Origin: Vibrio tasmaniensis
GTDB taxonomy: Bacteria > Pseudomonadota > Gammaproteobacteria > Enterobacterales > Vibrionaceae
Reading direction: 5' to 3'
Length of the DNA: 64,000 nucleotides
Assembly: GCF_024347635.1 (NCBI RefSeq)
Contig: NZ_AP025510.1
Location: 186,001 to 250,000 of the forward strand
Shown in pieces: positions 35,213 to 45,826 of the stretch; position 1 is the first letter of the stretch; every line of letters starts with the position of its first letter. The position numbers were made by a program, and so were the translations under genes. The notes under the pieces were generated by a model that was not told the DNA's origin, did not search any database, and was given only the letters and a program-made list of their open reading frames with translations.

Positions 35213-35847
35213 TTGTGGACTTCTTGTAGCAAGATAACCGCCTGAGTTCGGTTTTTCACATCCAGTTTACGGAAGATGGCCGTCATATGTGCCTTGATGG
35301 TCGCTTCCGAAACATTCAATTCATACGCGATTTGCTTGTTCAGCAGGCCGTCCGATAGCATTCCTAATACCTTGTACTGCTGAGGCGTCAGTGTGGAAAG
35401 CTTTTCCGCAAGGTCGCTACAGGCTGCGTTGTTGGTGATCAGGCCTTCTGGGAAGAACGGGTCGCCATTAAGCACTTGATTCAGTGCACTGACCAATTCT
35501 CGCATATCACTCGACTTAGGAATAAAGCCAAAGGCACCGTGGCTCTTCACCTGAGTGACCACGCTAGCATCCTCGCTGGCAGAGATCACTACAATCGGTA
35601 AATCTGGATATTCAGCGCGCAGCTGAATTAAGCCAGACATCCCATTGGCACCCGGCATTTTAAGGTCGAGAAGCAATAGGTCGGGTTCATCTTCTTTTTT
35701 TAGTAAGGTCAGTAAGGCATCGAGGGAATCAGCCTCAAGCAGGTTCGCACCGCTGATCGCCATATGTACTGACTGAAACAGGGCGTTGCGAAAAAGAGGG
35801 TGGTCATCAGCAATGATGATGGTATAGGTCGAGTCCATGACGTTCAT
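35209..35847 (-). CDS. crbR: Response regulator CrbR
   Basis: 212 residues: a receiver domain with [10 protein letters not shown], phospho-acceptor D61 in [12 protein letters not shown] and IPKSS, then a LuxR-type HTH (about 148-205, [22 protein letters not shown] and [18 protein letters not shown]). In V. cholerae the counterpart next to nhaP2 is CrbR, the partner of CrbS that activates acs. Its 3' end overlaps nhaP2 tail to tail. An ATG at residue 4 is an alternative start. Confidence 0.9.
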   Translation of the reverse strand: MNVMDSTYTIIIADDHPLFRNALFQSVHMAISGANLLEADSLDALLTLLKKEDEPDLLLLDLKMPGANGMSGLIQLRAEYPDLPIVVISASEDASVVTQVKSHGAFGFIPKSSDMRELVSALNQVLNGDPFFPEGLITNNAACSDLAEKLSTLTPQQYKVLGMLSDGLLNKQIAYELNVSEATIKAHMTAIFRKLDVKNRTQAVILLQEVHN

Positions 35848-35975
35848 ACTTTTAACAATTTAGTTAATATTTATTATCATCCTGATTGAGTATGTGAACA
35901 ATATTTATACATTAAAAGTCTGAACCATATCGACTTTTATCCCCAGAATAAGAAAGCGTTACTCTGAATAACAAA

Positions 35976-36018
35976 AAAGCCGCACAACCATCTCGTTACG
36001 GAGGGGCGGTGCGGCTTT
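35976..36018 (-). terminator. Terminator after dsbD
   Basis: AAAGCCGCAC/GTGCGGCTTT stem with a 23-base partly structured loop and a T run on the minus strand, 32 bases after the dsbD stop. Confidence 0.85.
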
Positions 36019-36050
36019 CGTTTAAGCGGATATTCTGTTGAATATTGCCG

Positions 36051-37949
36051 TTATAGCTGGTGGTCTTGCATGTGTTTTAAGAATACATCTGCAGGCATAA
36101 AACCGGTGACACGAGCATTTGGAACATGGTTACCCTCACCATCCCAGAACTCTATGGTTGGCAAGCCGAGTACCTGTAATTGTTTAAGCAGTTCAATATC
36201 TTGAGGCATGTTTCTCGTCACGTCAGCCTGAAGAAGAACAAAGTCAGAAAGCTTATTCTCGACATCAGCTTGATGGAAGGTGTACTTCTCAAACTCTTTA
36301 CATGCGACACACCAATCAGCGTAGAAATCGAGCATCACTGGTTTGCCGAGTTTTCTTGCTTCGATGAGTTGGATCTCTAACTCTTCGACCGTGTTGACGT
36401 GAGCAAATTGGATTTGTTGTTCAACCACTACGCTCTTTTCTGCGAACCAGTAATTTAGCGCAGGTTGCGCAGAAGCGAATAGGCCGAGCATCGCGATGAT
36501 ACCCACTGCACTTTGCTTCCAACCACCGAATGGCAGTGCATTCTTGCTGTGGTAAAGCCAACCAAAGGCGATGAAGCCTAATCCAGACCAAAGCACGGTT
36601 GCCCACAATTCAGGAATAATTCGCTCTAGCAGGAAGATAGGCGCTGCCAGCAAGATAAAGCCGAATACGATCTTCACTTTGTCCATCCAACTGCCTGCTT
36701 TTGGCAGTAGCTTATTACCAAACACCGCAACCAAGATCAGCGGAATCCCCATACCCATGGCTAACGCATAAAGAGCAATCGCACCCGTTAATAGGTCACC
36801 ACTTTGAGCGACATACAGCAGCGCACCTGACAGTGGAGCAGTAGTACAAGGTGAGCACACCAAGCCCGAGATAGCGCCCATTGCGAACACGCCCAAGGTA
36901 TTGCCACCTTGCTGCTTGTTACTTTGGTTGTTAAGCCAAGTTTGGATGCTGCTTGGCAATTGTAGGCTATAAACGCCGAACATCGACATCGCCAACGTCA
37001 CGAACAGAACACTCAGCGCGATTAATACGTAAGGATGCTGCATCGCAGCTTGGAACTGCATGCCTGCTGAAGCAACCACCAAACCCAATAAGGTGTAGGT
37101 TAACGCCATGCCTTGCACGTAGATGAAGGACAGCATCAGCGCACGACCTTGGCTGAGCTTGCCGCCACCCAATACAATACCCGTCAGAATTGGATACATA
37201 GGCAGGACACACGGCGTAAAGGCTAAGCCAACACCCAGTGCTAAGAATAATAATGGCGTCCACCAACTGTCACCGAGTTTATCGGCTAAGCCTGCTTCTT
37301 TTGAAACGGAAGCATTGGTTTGTTGAGTGGTATTACTTGCTGTGTCAGCTGCAGGAGAAGAGGGGTGTACTGAATTATCAGCTTCACCAGCTGCATCATA
37401 AGAACCTTGTAAGACATCACTGTTTTGTACATCACCACTGCTTTGCTCATTACTGCTTTTTATATCCCCAGGATTCGTCGCAGTAAACGGTTCAATGTCG
37501 ATTACTCGAGTCTCTGGTGGGTAGCAGAAACCAGCGTCCGCACAGCCTTGATACTTAACGATCAGCTGTGAACCATCTTGGTAACTCTGTAGAGGAACTT
37601 GCACGAATAACGGCTGAGTATAGATGCTCACCTCACCGAAGAATTCATCTTGGTGTGCTTGGCCATCTTCCATTTCAACATTGCCGATAGCGAGATTTTG
37701 GCCAGTGAACGAGAGGCTGTGTTGATAGAGGTAGTAGCCCTCTTTTACTTGCCAGTCGAGAAGGACCTTGCCGTCTTGCTGGTAGTAATTGAAAGGGAAA
37801 GCTTGGTCTACAGGGACAAAACCGTTGTTATTGCCTCCGAAGCTTGGCTCGGCGTTGTCGTTTCCAAAAAGCGCCCACGCAGGCTGAGTGAACAGGGAAA
37901 CACAAACAAAAAGTAATGTGGCAAGTCGTCGCATACTATTAGTCATCAA
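36051..37949 (-). CDS. dsbD: Thiol:disulfide interchange protein DsbD
   Basis: A 632-residue inner-membrane electron conduit that moves reducing power from cytoplasmic thioredoxin to periplasmic DsbC and DsbG. A signal peptide (about 1-27, cut after PAWA) is followed by the N-terminal domain with C136 and C142 ([12 protein letters not shown]), a Ser/Asn-rich linker (about 155-225), eight membrane helices with FTPCVLP and CSPCTTAP, and a C-terminal thioredoxin domain with the active site [10 protein letters not shown]. All six catalytic Cys are present. Confidence 0.95.
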   Translation of the reverse strand: MMTNSMRRLATLLFVCVSLFTQPAWALFGNDNAEPSFGGNNNGFVPVDQAFPFNYYQQDGKVLLDWQVKEGYYLYQHSLSFTGQNLAIGNVEMEDGQAHQDEFFGEVSIYTQPLFVQVPLQSYQDGSQLIVKYQGCADAGFCYPPETRVIDIEPFTATNPGDIKSSNEQSSGDVQNSDVLQGSYDAAGEADNSVHPSSPAADTASNTTQQTNASVSKEAGLADKLGDSWWTPLLFLALGVGLAFTPCVLPMYPILTGIVLGGGKLSQGRALMLSFIYVQGMALTYTLLGLVVASAGMQFQAAMQHPYVLIALSVLFVTLAMSMFGVYSLQLPSSIQTWLNNQSNKQQGGNTLGVFAMGAISGLVCSPCTTAPLSGALLYVAQSGDLLTGAIALYALAMGMGIPLILVAVFGNKLLPKAGSWMDKVKIVFGFILLAAPIFLLERIIPELWATVLWSGLGFIAFGWLYHSKNALPFGGWKQSAVGIIAMLGLFASAQPALNYWFAEKSVVVEQQIQFAHVNTVEELEIQLIEARKLGKPVMLDFYADWCVACKEFEKYTFHQADVENKLSDFVLLQADVTRNMPQDIELLKQLQVLGLPTIEFWDGEGNHVPNARVTGFMPADVFLKHMQDHQL

Positions 37950-38108
37950 AATGGAGTTGAAGGTATCTTAACTCAATCAGACCGTAATAGTTTGTGATTA
38001 GTTTCATCTGAAAACAAATATCCGCTAGGGCGGGTGGGCTATTTTCTGGGGCAATCGAGAGAGTGCGCGCCGCTCAACATGAGTTGTCAGTCCTTGCCAA
38101 TAAGACAT

Positions 38109-38597
38109 TTAAGCAACACCCAAGCGTGCTCTTACGACTTGTTCGCAAGCATCAATATTCGTGGTGTCTTTCGGAATAATTAACACCGTGTCGTTGCCAC
38201 CAACAGTTCCGATAATCTCGGTATGTGGGTCGATGTCAACCAATCTTGCGACTAATTGTGCGCAACCAGGGTTTGTTTTTACGATCACCATTGCTTGGTT
38301 GTGAGTAATTAATTCGATTTGTGATGAGATTGACGCATCGACACGTACCGGTGCGCTTTCTACGGTGATGCAGTAAACCTTTTTACCACAGGCGTTCTGA
38401 ATTTTGACAACACCGAGTTGTGACAAAATGCGAGACACAGTCGACTGGCTAATACCTGTATAGCCAATGTCGACGAGTTTCTCTCGCAGCTGGTTCTGGG
38501 TTGAGAAGCTTTGCTGTTGTAGTAAGCGTTTGCACGCTGCAGTCAGTGTTTTATCTTCAGCTGAATACAAGCAACCGTGCTCAGTGATTTGGTTCAT
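38109..38597 (-). CDS. argR: ArgR-family arginine-responsive regulator
   Basis: 162 residues: an N-terminal winged HTH (about 1-75, with STQNQLREKLVDIG and SQSTVSRILSQLGVVK) and a C-terminal hexamerisation and arginine-binding domain with the GTVGGNDTVLI signature. I start at ATG 38597, which has AAAGGAG at ideal spacing. Vibrios often have another argR by mdh, so this copy beside pyrBI and the arcACB genes may be the specific regulator of arginine catabolism. That role is inferred. Confidence 0.88.
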   Translation of the reverse strand: MNQITEHGCLYSAEDKTLTAACKRLLQQQSFSTQNQLREKLVDIGYTGISQSTVSRILSQLGVVKIQNACGKKVYCITVESAPVRVDASISSQIELITHNQAMVIVKTNPGCAQLVARLVDIDPHTEIIGTVGGNDTVLIIPKDTTNIDACEQVVRARLGVA

Positions 38598-38848
38598 GAA
38601 CAACTCCTTTAAGGCCAACATGTGGATATCGCTTGTCCATAGCGCAGAACGCACTCCCAAAGCCGTAGAGTACGATTGTTAATTAGGGCTTACCGATGAA
38701 TCCCGAAATAAATAGGAAGGGTATGCGTGATGTATGATCTTCTATTCATTCAGTCTACCACTAAAGAATAGTTATCTTTTTGAAGGCGATCACCAAACAA
38801 AATTCTGGTCATTTGCTTTTTTTGTGGAGTTTTATTCTTTTGGTAAGT

Positions 38849-38880
38849 GGATATTTATTCCGGGTTAGGAATAAATATCC
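38849..38880. other. Perfect 13-bp inverted repeat between pyrI and argR
   Basis: GGATATTTATTCC and GGAATAAATATCC surround GGGTTA, 46 bases after the pyrI stop and upstream of argR. There is no T run, so it is not a typical terminator. It may be an operator or RNA processing site. The rest of the 328-bp gap holds nothing I can name. Confidence 0.6.
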
Positions 38881-38925
38881 ATGTAGTTTGAGCGGTTTCT
38901 TTTACGAAGGTAAGAGCGCTAAGGG

Positions 38926-39390
38926 CTAGCGGATTTCACTCATGATCTCGCGAGAGAATACTTTTTCACAATAGTGACATTTTAGTTGTACGTTTTCGTG
39001 TTTTAGCTGCACTTTAAAGTTACTTTCAACGGGTTCACCGTGCGAAATACAGTTGCTATTCGGGCAAGTGTACACACTGGTGATTTGGTCTGGCAGCACA
39101 AGTGTCAGCTTGTTAACGACCTTGTACTCCTCAATCTGATTCACCGTTGCCTGCGGCGCATACAGAGCCAATTGGTTGGCTTGTTCCTTAGTCAGAAAGA
39201 TGTTCTCAATCTTGATGAGGTCTTTATTGCCGAGCGCAGATGATGGCAGATTTAATCCCATGGTGATGCGTTGTTCTGTTTTGTGTAGCTTAAACAGTTT
39301 AAGGATTTTGATACCAAGATGAGCAGGGATGTGGTCAATCACGCTGCCGTTACGGATCGCTTCTACTTGTAGCTGAGTTTGTTTAACCAT
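38926..39390 (-). CDS. pyrI: Aspartate carbamoyltransferase regulatory chain
   Basis: A 154-residue allosteric subunit that binds CTP/ATP. The N-terminal effector domain holds [18 protein letters not shown]. The zinc domain has four Cys ligands in CPNSNC and CHYC. It is 15 bp after pyrB, so the two form the pyrBI operon under the upstream attenuator. Confidence 0.97.
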   Translation of the reverse strand: MVKQTQLQVEAIRNGSVIDHIPAHLGIKILKLFKLHKTEQRITMGLNLPSSALGNKDLIKIENIFLTKEQANQLALYAPQATVNQIEEYKVVNKLTLVLPDQITSVYTCPNSNCISHGEPVESNFKVQLKHENVQLKCHYCEKVFSREIMSEIR

Positions 39391-39405
39391 GACTGTTTCT
39401 CCTGC

Positions 39406-40335
39406 TTATAAAGTGTCGTTAAGAACTAGGGCCAATAGAGCTTCGCGAGCGTATACACCGTTTTCAGCTTGTTCGAAGTAGTAAGCGTGTGGCGTTTTAT
39501 CTACGTCGGTTGTGATTTCGTCGACACGTGGTAATGGGTGAAGCACTTTCATGTTTTGGCGTGCCTCTTTCAATGTATCGGCGGTTAGAATGTAAGCCGA
39601 CTTCATGTGCGCGTATTCTGACGCATCAAAGCGCTCTTTCTGTACGCGAGTCATGTATAGAACATCCAGCTCAGGCACCACTTCTTCAATGCTGCTGTGG
39701 GTACTGTATTGGATCCCCATCTCTTCCAATTCTTCACAGATGTAATCAGGCATCGCTAACACTTCTGGCGCGATAAAGAAGAAACGCACGTTATTGAATT
39801 TTGATAGTGCTTGCGTCAATGAGTGTACGGTACGGCCATATTTTAGGTCGCCGACGAACGCCACATTAAGGTTATCGAGCGTGCCTTGCGTTTCGTAAAT
39901 CGAGAACAGATCCAATAAGGTTTGCGTTGGGTGTTGGTTGGCACCGTCGCCACCATTCACAATTGGCACACCGTTAGAAAATTCAGAAGCCAAACGTGCT
40001 GCGCCCTCTTGTGGGTGACGCATCACAAAAGCATCAACGTAAGAAGAAATAACCTGCACCGAATCGGCAAGTGTTTCGCCTTTTTTCGCTAGCGATGTGT
40101 TACCGCCATTATCAAAGCCGATGACGGTGCCGCCAAGGCGTTGAACTGCGGTTTCAAATGAAAGGCGAGTACGAGTTGAAGGCTCAAAGAAGCAGCTCGC
40201 AACGACTTTATTTTTCAGCAGCTCAGGGTTTGGTTCTGCCTTGAGCCTTGCTGCAGTATCGACGATAAGCTCCAGTTCATCACGAGATAGCTCTGGAATG
40301 GAGATGATGTGCTTGTTAAATAACGAATGCGCCAT
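39406..40335 (-). CDS. pyrB: Aspartate carbamoyltransferase catalytic chain
   Basis: A 309-residue enzyme of pyrimidine synthesis. The carbamoyl-phosphate loop [11 protein letters not shown], the 80s-loop [14 protein letters not shown], the [10 protein letters not shown] and [18 protein letters not shown] segments, and the aspartate-binding RVQKER are present. I start at ATG 40335 (MAHSLF), preceded by AAGGAAG. The longer open frame upstream runs through the attenuator hairpin and is not translated in this frame. Confidence 0.97.
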   Translation of the reverse strand: MAHSLFNKHIISIPELSRDELELIVDTAARLKAEPNPELLKNKVVASCFFEPSTRTRLSFETAVQRLGGTVIGFDNGGNTSLAKKGETLADSVQVISSYVDAFVMRHPQEGAARLASEFSNGVPIVNGGDGANQHPTQTLLDLFSIYETQGTLDNLNVAFVGDLKYGRTVHSLTQALSKFNNVRFFFIAPEVLAMPDYICEELEEMGIQYSTHSSIEEVVPELDVLYMTRVQKERFDASEYAHMKSAYILTADTLKEARQNMKVLHPLPRVDEITTDVDKTPHAYYFEQAENGVYAREALLALVLNDTL

Positions 40336-40374
40336 AACGGGTCTTCCTTCTATGCATACAGTCAAATTGCGGAT

Positions 40375-40404
40375 AAAAAAAAGCCCCCTAAAAATAGGAG
40401 GCTT
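40375..40404 (-). terminator. pyrBI attenuator terminator
   Basis: A 10-bp stem AAGCCTCCTA/TAGGGGGCTT (one G-T pair) around TTTT, followed by a run of eight T on the minus strand, 40-70 bases before pyrB. The leader peptide stop codon is in its 3' arm, so a closely following ribosome would block folding. Confidence 0.9.
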
Positions 40405-40495
40405 CGAAACGATCAATAGAGAAAAATAAAAATGACACCAACGCCACTTTAGGGCGTGTTGGTTGACAATCATGTGCGACAAAATTGCGGTTCAT
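40388..40495 (-). CDS. pyrL: pyrBI leader peptide
   Basis: A 35-codon ORF behind AAGAGAG, encoding [20 protein letters not shown] then [15 protein letters not shown]. It ends inside the attenuator hairpin. The codons SFLFF span the T-rich tract 40419-40435 where polymerase would stall when UTP is low. This is the arrangement of E. coli PyrL, although the peptide sequence itself differs. Confidence 0.82.
   Translation of the reverse strand: MNRNFVAHDCQPTRPKVALVSFLFFSIDRFEASYF
40419..40462 (-). promoter_or_regulatory. UTP-sensing pause region of pyrBI leader
   Basis: A GC-rich hairpin (40438-40462; CCAACGCC pairs with GGCG-TTGG) is followed directly in the transcript by a 17-base U-rich tract TCATTTTTATTTTTCTC. 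As in E. coli, low UTP should slow polymerase here, couple it to the leader ribosome and prevent termination. The remaining gap to arcB (40496-40831) shows no other clear element. Confidence 0.8.
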
Positions 40496-40831
40496 TTTTT
40501 GCTCTCTTAAGACAAATTGCGGAAGATTATACTCAGATAAAAAGGCCATGCAATACTTTCTGTAAAGTATTCATTTAATGGATTTTTATGCGAAATAACA
40601 TCCATTTTGTGCTCCCATTTAAGCCTTTGTTGGAACTGAGAGTTGCAGGCTTTTTCAGGAAAGAACCTCTTCAACCACATGAAAAAAAATGCGAGTTTTA
40701 TTCAAGGTCAAAATCCCAAGAACGCCACCCGCATTTCCCTGTCATTGCACTTAACTTATCAACGTACTTCGAACAAGTGAGTGCTTAGCTTCTTAATTTT
40801 TTACTTCTTAATTGCTTAGTTTCTTAGGTAA

Positions 40832-41842
40832 TTAGCTGCCTAATGTCGCAACCATTACTGCTTTGATGGTGTGCATGCGGTTTTCTGCTTCATCGAACAC
40901 GATAGAGTATTCAGACTCAACCACTTCATCTGTTACTTCAACGCCGTCTTTTAGCTGTGGATACTCAGCAGCAAGTTGTTTACCTACTGTTGTATCTTCG
41001 CCGTGGAAAGCTGGTAGGCAGTGCATGAATTTCACATGTGGGTTGCCTGTTGCTTTGATCATGTCCATGTTGACTTGGTAAGGCATCATTAGATTGATAC
41101 GCTCAGCCCACGCTTCTTTCGCTTCGCCCATTGATACCCAAACGTCGGTGTATAGGAAGTCACAACCTTGCACGCCTTCTTGAACATCTTCTGTTAGTGT
41201 AATTTTGCCGCCCGTGTGCTCTGCAATCTCACGACACTCAGCCAATAGCTCTTCTTGTGGCCAGAATTGTTTTGGAGCAACAAGGCGAATATCCATACCC
41301 ATTTTCGCAGCGCCAACCATTAGAGAGTTACCCATGTTGTTGCGAGCATCACCTAGGTAAGCAAACTTGATTTCATGCAGTTGCTTGCCACGGCCGTATT
41401 CCGTCATAGTTAGGAAGTCAGCTAGGATTTGTGTTGGGTGGAATTCGTCAGTCAGGCCATTCCACACAGGAACGCCAGCGTAAGCGCCTAGCTCTTCAAC
41501 GATTTCTTGACCAAAGCCGCGGTATTCGATGCCATCGTACATACGGCCAAGAACGCGAGCGGTATCTTTCATTGATTCTTTGTGGCCAATTTGAGAGCCA
41601 GATGGGCCTAAGTAAGAAACTCGAGCACCTTGATCGAATGCCGCTACTTCGAATGCACAGCGAGTACGAGTTGAGGTTTTCTCAAAGATAAGCGCAATGT
41701 TTTTGCCAGTCAGCGTTGGCTGTTCGTAACCGTTGTACTTCGCTTTTTTTAGCTCCATAGAAAGATCTAACAAATGTTGAATTTCGCGTGGAGTGAAATC
41801 TAGTAGTTTTAGGAAGTTACGATTGCGTAGGTTAAAAGCCAT
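40832..41842 (-). CDS. arcB: Ornithine carbamoyltransferase, catabolic type
   Basis: A 336-residue enzyme that converts citrulline and phosphate to ornithine and carbamoyl phosphate in the deiminase pathway. [50 protein letters not shown] and [13 protein letters not shown] are all present. The N-terminus [17 protein letters not shown] resembles Pseudomonas ArcB. Position downstream of arcA-arcC supports a catabolic role, though the same enzyme could serve as ArgF. Confidence 0.93.
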   Translation of the reverse strand: MAFNLRNRNFLKLLDFTPREIQHLLDLSMELKKAKYNGYEQPTLTGKNIALIFEKTSTRTRCAFEVAAFDQGARVSYLGPSGSQIGHKESMKDTARVLGRMYDGIEYRGFGQEIVEELGAYAGVPVWNGLTDEFHPTQILADFLTMTEYGRGKQLHEIKFAYLGDARNNMGNSLMVGAAKMGMDIRLVAPKQFWPQEELLAECREIAEHTGGKITLTEDVQEGVQGCDFLYTDVWVSMGEAKEAWAERINLMMPYQVNMDMIKATGNPHVKFMHCLPAFHGEDTTVGKQLAAEYPQLKDGVEVTDEVVESEYSIVFDEAENRMHTIKAVMVATLGS

Positions 41843-42022
41843 GATGTATTCCTTCTTAGATTTAGGCGCTTCCTTGTTACAGGGAAATAAAATTCAAGAA
41901 AGCGCGATTCAATTTTTAAGTTAAAGTTGTTCGGTTTTGTTTGTTTCGTTTAATTCTGTTTTCGCAAGCTTTAAAAGCTCTCAAGGTTTAAGGTTCTCAA
42001 GATGATAAAGCTCACGAATGCG

Positions 42023-42934
42023 TTAACCTTTGGTGATATTGGTGCCCGCTTGGCCTTGCAGTATTTGCAAACCATCTTCGAGTGCGCCGATACCAACGAC
42101 TTTGCCGCCTTGCTGAATGAACTCGCACGATGCTTCAATTTTTGGCCCCATTGAGCCTGCATCGAATTGGAATTGCGCCAGTTCACTTGGTGTGGTGCTA
42201 CGTAGTGCGTGTTGAGTCGGTTTGCCCCAATCAAGGTAAACAGCGTCCGCATCGGTCAAAATAAGCAGCGCATCCGCATCCAATTGTTTCGCTAAGAAAG
42301 CTGCAGACATGTCTTTGTCGATAACTGCTTCAACACCGACTAATTTGCCATTTTCTTTTTTCACTGGGATGCCACCACCGCCAGTACAAATTACGAGGTG
42401 ACCTGCATCGATAAGTTGAGTGATCGCTTCGTGTTCAACAATGCCGGTAGGTCGTGGGCTTGGCACTACTCGACGGAAGTGTTGGCCGTCTGGTTTTACG
42501 ATCCAGTGGAATTTCTCCGCTAACTCACGCGCTTCTGCTTCTTCGTAGATCGGGCCAATTGGCTTGGTTGGATCTGCGAATGCAGGATCATTTGGATCAA
42601 CTGTCATTTGCGTCAACATGCATGAGATGTTGCGGTCAGGCAGGTAGTTTTTGAACTCTTGCATCAGCATGTAGCCGATCATGCCTTGAGTCTCACTGCC
42701 CAATACATCCAATGGATACGGGTTTACTTTTTTGTACTCCAAACCTTGTAGAGCAAGTAAGCCAACTTGTGGTCCATTGCCGTGTACTAGAACCACGTTG
42801 TACACTTTCGCGATTTCAGAGATAGTTTTAACAGCAGTTTCAATATTACGGCGTTGAACATCGGCTTCTAACGGTTCACCGCGACGAAGTAGGGCGTTCC
42901 CACCGAGTGCAACAACAACAGTTTGCTTAGTCAT
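42023..42934 (-). CDS. arcC: Carbamate kinase
   Basis: A 303-residue amino-acid-kinase family enzyme that makes ATP from carbamoyl phosphate and ADP. VVALGGNALLRRGEP, VHGNGPQVGLLALQ, VICTGGGGIPV and the DKDMSAAFLA segment mark the family. It lies between arcA and arcB on the same strand, with gaps of 73 and 180 bp. Confidence 0.95.
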   Translation of the reverse strand: MTKQTVVVALGGNALLRRGEPLEADVQRRNIETAVKTISEIAKVYNVVLVHGNGPQVGLLALQGLEYKKVNPYPLDVLGSETQGMIGYMLMQEFKNYLPDRNISCMLTQMTVDPNDPAFADPTKPIGPIYEEAEARELAEKFHWIVKPDGQHFRRVVPSPRPTGIVEHEAITQLIDAGHLVICTGGGGIPVKKENGKLVGVEAVIDKDMSAAFLAKQLDADALLILTDADAVYLDWGKPTQHALRSTTPSELAQFQFDAGSMGPKIEASCEFIQQGGKVVGIGALEDGLQILQGQAGTNITKG

Positions 42935-43007
42935 AATTGTGTTCTCTCATTTTGGCCAAGCTGAGATTATTCAAGATTGTTCAACTTGGCCGTTTTCGTC
43001 TTAGTGA

Positions 43008-44231
43008 TTAGATACCATCACGCTCAATTGGGCAGCTCATGCAGCGTGCACCACCGCGACCGCGACCAAGCTCATCTCCAGGGATTGGAAGAACCGTGAT
43101 GCCTGCTTTGTCGTATTTTTCGTTGGTGTATGTGTTGCCTTCGTAGCCAATAACAACGCCAGGTTTAACGGTAAGAACGTTGTTCGCATCGTTCCACTGT
43201 TCGCGTTCTGCATGGAAGTTGTCGCCACCTGTCGTGATTAGATTTAGCTTGTCTACGCCAAGCGCTTTTTCGATAGCTGTTACGAAGTAGCCTTCTTCTT
43301 TCACTTTCACAGCGCCTGACTCATCGCCAGTTAGGTTCCAGCACTGCACGTCTTTACTTACCACTTCTGGGTAAACAGAGAAGGTATCTTCGTTCATGTG
43401 AGTCATCACGGTGTCTAAGTGCATGCAAGAACGGTGTTTCGGTAGCTGCATTGCGATAACTTGTGTCGCTTGACCGTGTTTGAATAGGCTAGACGCTAAG
43501 TGTTCAACACCTTGTGCTGTTGTACGCTCAGACATACCGATAAGAACCGCGCCACGGCCGAGAACAAGAACGTCACCACCTTCGATTGTTGAGTTGTCGT
43601 AGTTGATGTTTTCTTCATCACCGAAATATTTAATGAAGTCTTCGCCTGCGAATGTTGGGTGCCAGCGGTAAATAGCGCGAACGTGGTTTGTTTCACGTTG
43701 ACGAGCAGGTTTCGCCATCGGGTTGATAGATACGCCACCGTATACCCAGCAAGATGTGTCGCGAGTAAATAGGTGGTTTGGTAGAGGCTCGATAATGAAG
43801 TCAGTTGGTGCGTGCATGCCTTGCATCATTGAAGATGATTTCATTGGCATTTCAGCGTAAGACAGACCGCCCGTTAGGATTTTTGCTAGCTCTAAGTTTG
43901 GTAAGTCGCCCAAGTAGCAGCGCACATCATTTGCGAATGTTTTACCTAAGCGGTAATCAGACACTTGATGATTCAAAAGCCAATCTTTCGCTTCTGGCAC
44001 TGCTAGTGTGTCTGCTAGTAGGTCAGTAAGAAGAAGAACTTCAACACCTTGATCACGTAGCGTTTTAGTAAATGCATCATGCTCTTTACCTGCGCGCTCA
44101 ACAGCCAGTACGTCATCAAATAGTAAATCGTGACAGTTAGAGGGTGTTAGGTGAGTCAGTGCGCGTCTTGGGCGGTGAACTAGAACGCGGCGCAATTGAC
44201 CTATTTCAGAACCTACATAGAACTTACTCAT
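43008..44231 (-). CDS. arcA: Arginine deiminase
   Basis: A 407-residue guanidino-modifying enzyme that hydrolyses arginine to citrulline and ammonia. [32 protein letters not shown] and the catalytic C397 in [12 protein letters not shown] are present. It is the first gene of the arcA-arcC-arcB unit. The long AT-rich region upstream is the likely promoter. Confidence 0.96.
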   Translation of the reverse strand: MSKFYVGSEIGQLRRVLVHRPRRALTHLTPSNCHDLLFDDVLAVERAGKEHDAFTKTLRDQGVEVLLLTDLLADTLAVPEAKDWLLNHQVSDYRLGKTFANDVRCYLGDLPNLELAKILTGGLSYAEMPMKSSSMMQGMHAPTDFIIEPLPNHLFTRDTSCWVYGGVSINPMAKPARQRETNHVRAIYRWHPTFAGEDFIKYFGDEENINYDNSTIEGGDVLVLGRGAVLIGMSERTTAQGVEHLASSLFKHGQATQVIAMQLPKHRSCMHLDTVMTHMNEDTFSVYPEVVSKDVQCWNLTGDESGAVKVKEEGYFVTAIEKALGVDKLNLITTGGDNFHAEREQWNDANNVLTVKPGVVIGYEGNTYTNEKYDKAGITVLPIPGDELGRGRGGARCMSCPIERDGI

Positions 44232-44961
44232 GATCGTCTCTCTCTTATATATTTGAATTACTTTTATCGCTAAGAGTAATTATTTATTTTCAGTGGAGAA
44301 TAATGAATTATTTTATTCATATCTCTTGTCTGGAATTAATATTACGCCTGCTAGTCAGGTATTCTTAGAGATCTATCACAAATCGTTTTTTATCCCGCAG
44401 CCCTTTAAAATTAAGGGTTTTAACAAACTTTATGCACTTTTAGTTATAACGATTACATTCTAAATAGTTAGCTGTTAGGGAACTTTATGCACGCTTTTTT
44501 ACTTAACCTGCCTAGAATCAAAATTGTTAGGGATTATATGCATAATAGTTTTATTGATAAGAGTGTACTTAGCTTGGAAGTATGCAATGTTTCTATTTAG
44601 ATATTTAATTTCGAATGTGGAATTAAATATTTTTTAACAAATTAAATGCGAATAAAGCTGTTGTGGTCACATTTTATAATGGGATGTTTTAAGTCGTTTT
44701 TCTATAAAAACAGGTGGTATTTTTCCTTTTGTTATTACTAACTAAATAACTTTAAATATAATTAACTCGAATATATGACTAAATATTTCTCTAAATATAA
44801 TGGTAGGTAATGGATGGTTTTTTATTAGCCTTAGCATCAATATTAAAACGTTGATTTACGCTTTGTCGAAGGTGTTCTTGGATTGTTTAAGGTTGGCTGA
44901 TGAGGTTAACTATAGAGAGGCTTTAAATAGAGTGTGTGCAGCTCGTGAGGTTGTTTTGAAG
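44232..44961. promoter_or_regulatory. AT-rich region upstream of arcA
   Basis: 730 bp without a firm gene. It contains a palindrome ATGAAT-TATTTT-ATTCAT (44303-44320), which has ArgR-box half sites but spacing of six instead of four. TATGCA is iterated at 44431, 44486 and 44537, twice inside ACTTTATGCAC and twice behind TGTTAGGG. A weak 54-codon ORF (44800-44964) is cut by the IS. Confidence 0.45.
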
Positions 44962-44987
44962 TGACCCCATAAAGTTGGACATTTCTG

Positions 44988-45800
44988 TTAAGCGGCTTTC
45001 AAGGCCTGAGCTCGATATTCTATCGGAGTCAGGCCTTTTAGTTTCACTTTTATACGTTTCGTATTGTAGTACTCGATGTATTCTTTAATTTGCTCTATCA
45101 GAGCATCTGCATCTTCAAAGCTTTGATTGTGATACATCTCTGTTTTGAGTAAAGCAAAAAAGTTTTCAGCAACGGCATTATCCAAGCAGTTACCTTTTCT
45201 AGACATACTTTGCGTTAACCCACTCTCCGCTACCTTTTCCTGATACTGTCGATGGCGATATTGCCAACCTTGATCGCTATGTATAATTGGCTTTGAGTTG
45301 GGTTTAAGCGTTGATATGGCTTCCGTCAGCATATCCGTGACAAGCGGCAAGCAGGCATTTTTGGCCACTCTATAAGCAACCACTTCCTGAGTAAACAAGT
45401 CGACCACGGGAGACAAGTATACTTTCTGCTCTTTGACTTTGAACTCCGTGACATCCGTTACCCACTTTTCATCGGGTTGAGTCGCACTAAAATCTCTTTC
45501 AAGCACGTTAGGAGCAGCTGTTCCAGATTCTCCTCGGTATGAACGATACTTTTTAATCCTGACCGTCGATTTAAGATTGAGCTGAGCCATAAGCCTTTGA
45601 ACCGTTTTGTGGTTAAGTGCGAACCCCTGATTTTTTAGTTCCAAGTGAATACGGCGGTAGCCGTATCGACCCTTATGCTCATGATAAATTGACTTTATCA
45701 ACCGCAGCTCACGTTCGTAGTTATTTGGGCGCTTGCTCGTTTGAGCCTGATAATAAAAGACACTTTTTGCCAGCTGTAGAGTCTGCAGTAAGTGCTTCAA
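44988..45800 (-). CDS. IS3-family transposase OrfB
   Basis: 270 residues as given from a TTG; in practice probably the C-terminal part of an OrfAB fusion. It contains an HTH_21 region and an rve integrase core with D116 (WVTDVTEF), D176 (IHSDQGWQY) and E212 (NAVAENFFALLKTE), the D-E spacing of 35 expected for IS3. The frame continues upstream without a stop past the end of orfA. Intact and probably active. Confidence 0.92.
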   Translation of the reverse strand: MKHLLQTLQLAKSVFYYQAQTSKRPNNYERELRLIKSIYHEHKGRYGYRRIHLELKNQGFALNHKTVQRLMAQLNLKSTVRIKKYRSYRGESGTAAPNVLERDFSATQPDEKWVTDVTEFKVKEQKVYLSPVVDLFTQEVVAYRVAKNACLPLVTDMLTEAISTLKPNSKPIIHSDQGWQYRHRQYQEKVAESGLTQSMSRKGNCLDNAVAENFFALLKTEMYHNQSFEDADALIEQIKEYIEYYNTKRIKVKLKGLTPIEYRAQALKAA

Positions 45801-45826
45801 TGGATACTTGCCTTTAAGAGTTAGAG

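Noticed and set aside
40336..40482. In-frame N-terminal extension of pyrB (49 residues)
   Set aside because: It runs through the attenuator hairpin and U run and has no family match. The SD and conserved start are at 40335, and the leader peptide uses another frame.
40588..40788. 66-codon ORF between the pyrBI leader and arcB
   Set aside because: Low-complexity AT-rich intergenic sequence, no convincing ribosome-binding site and no recognisable family.
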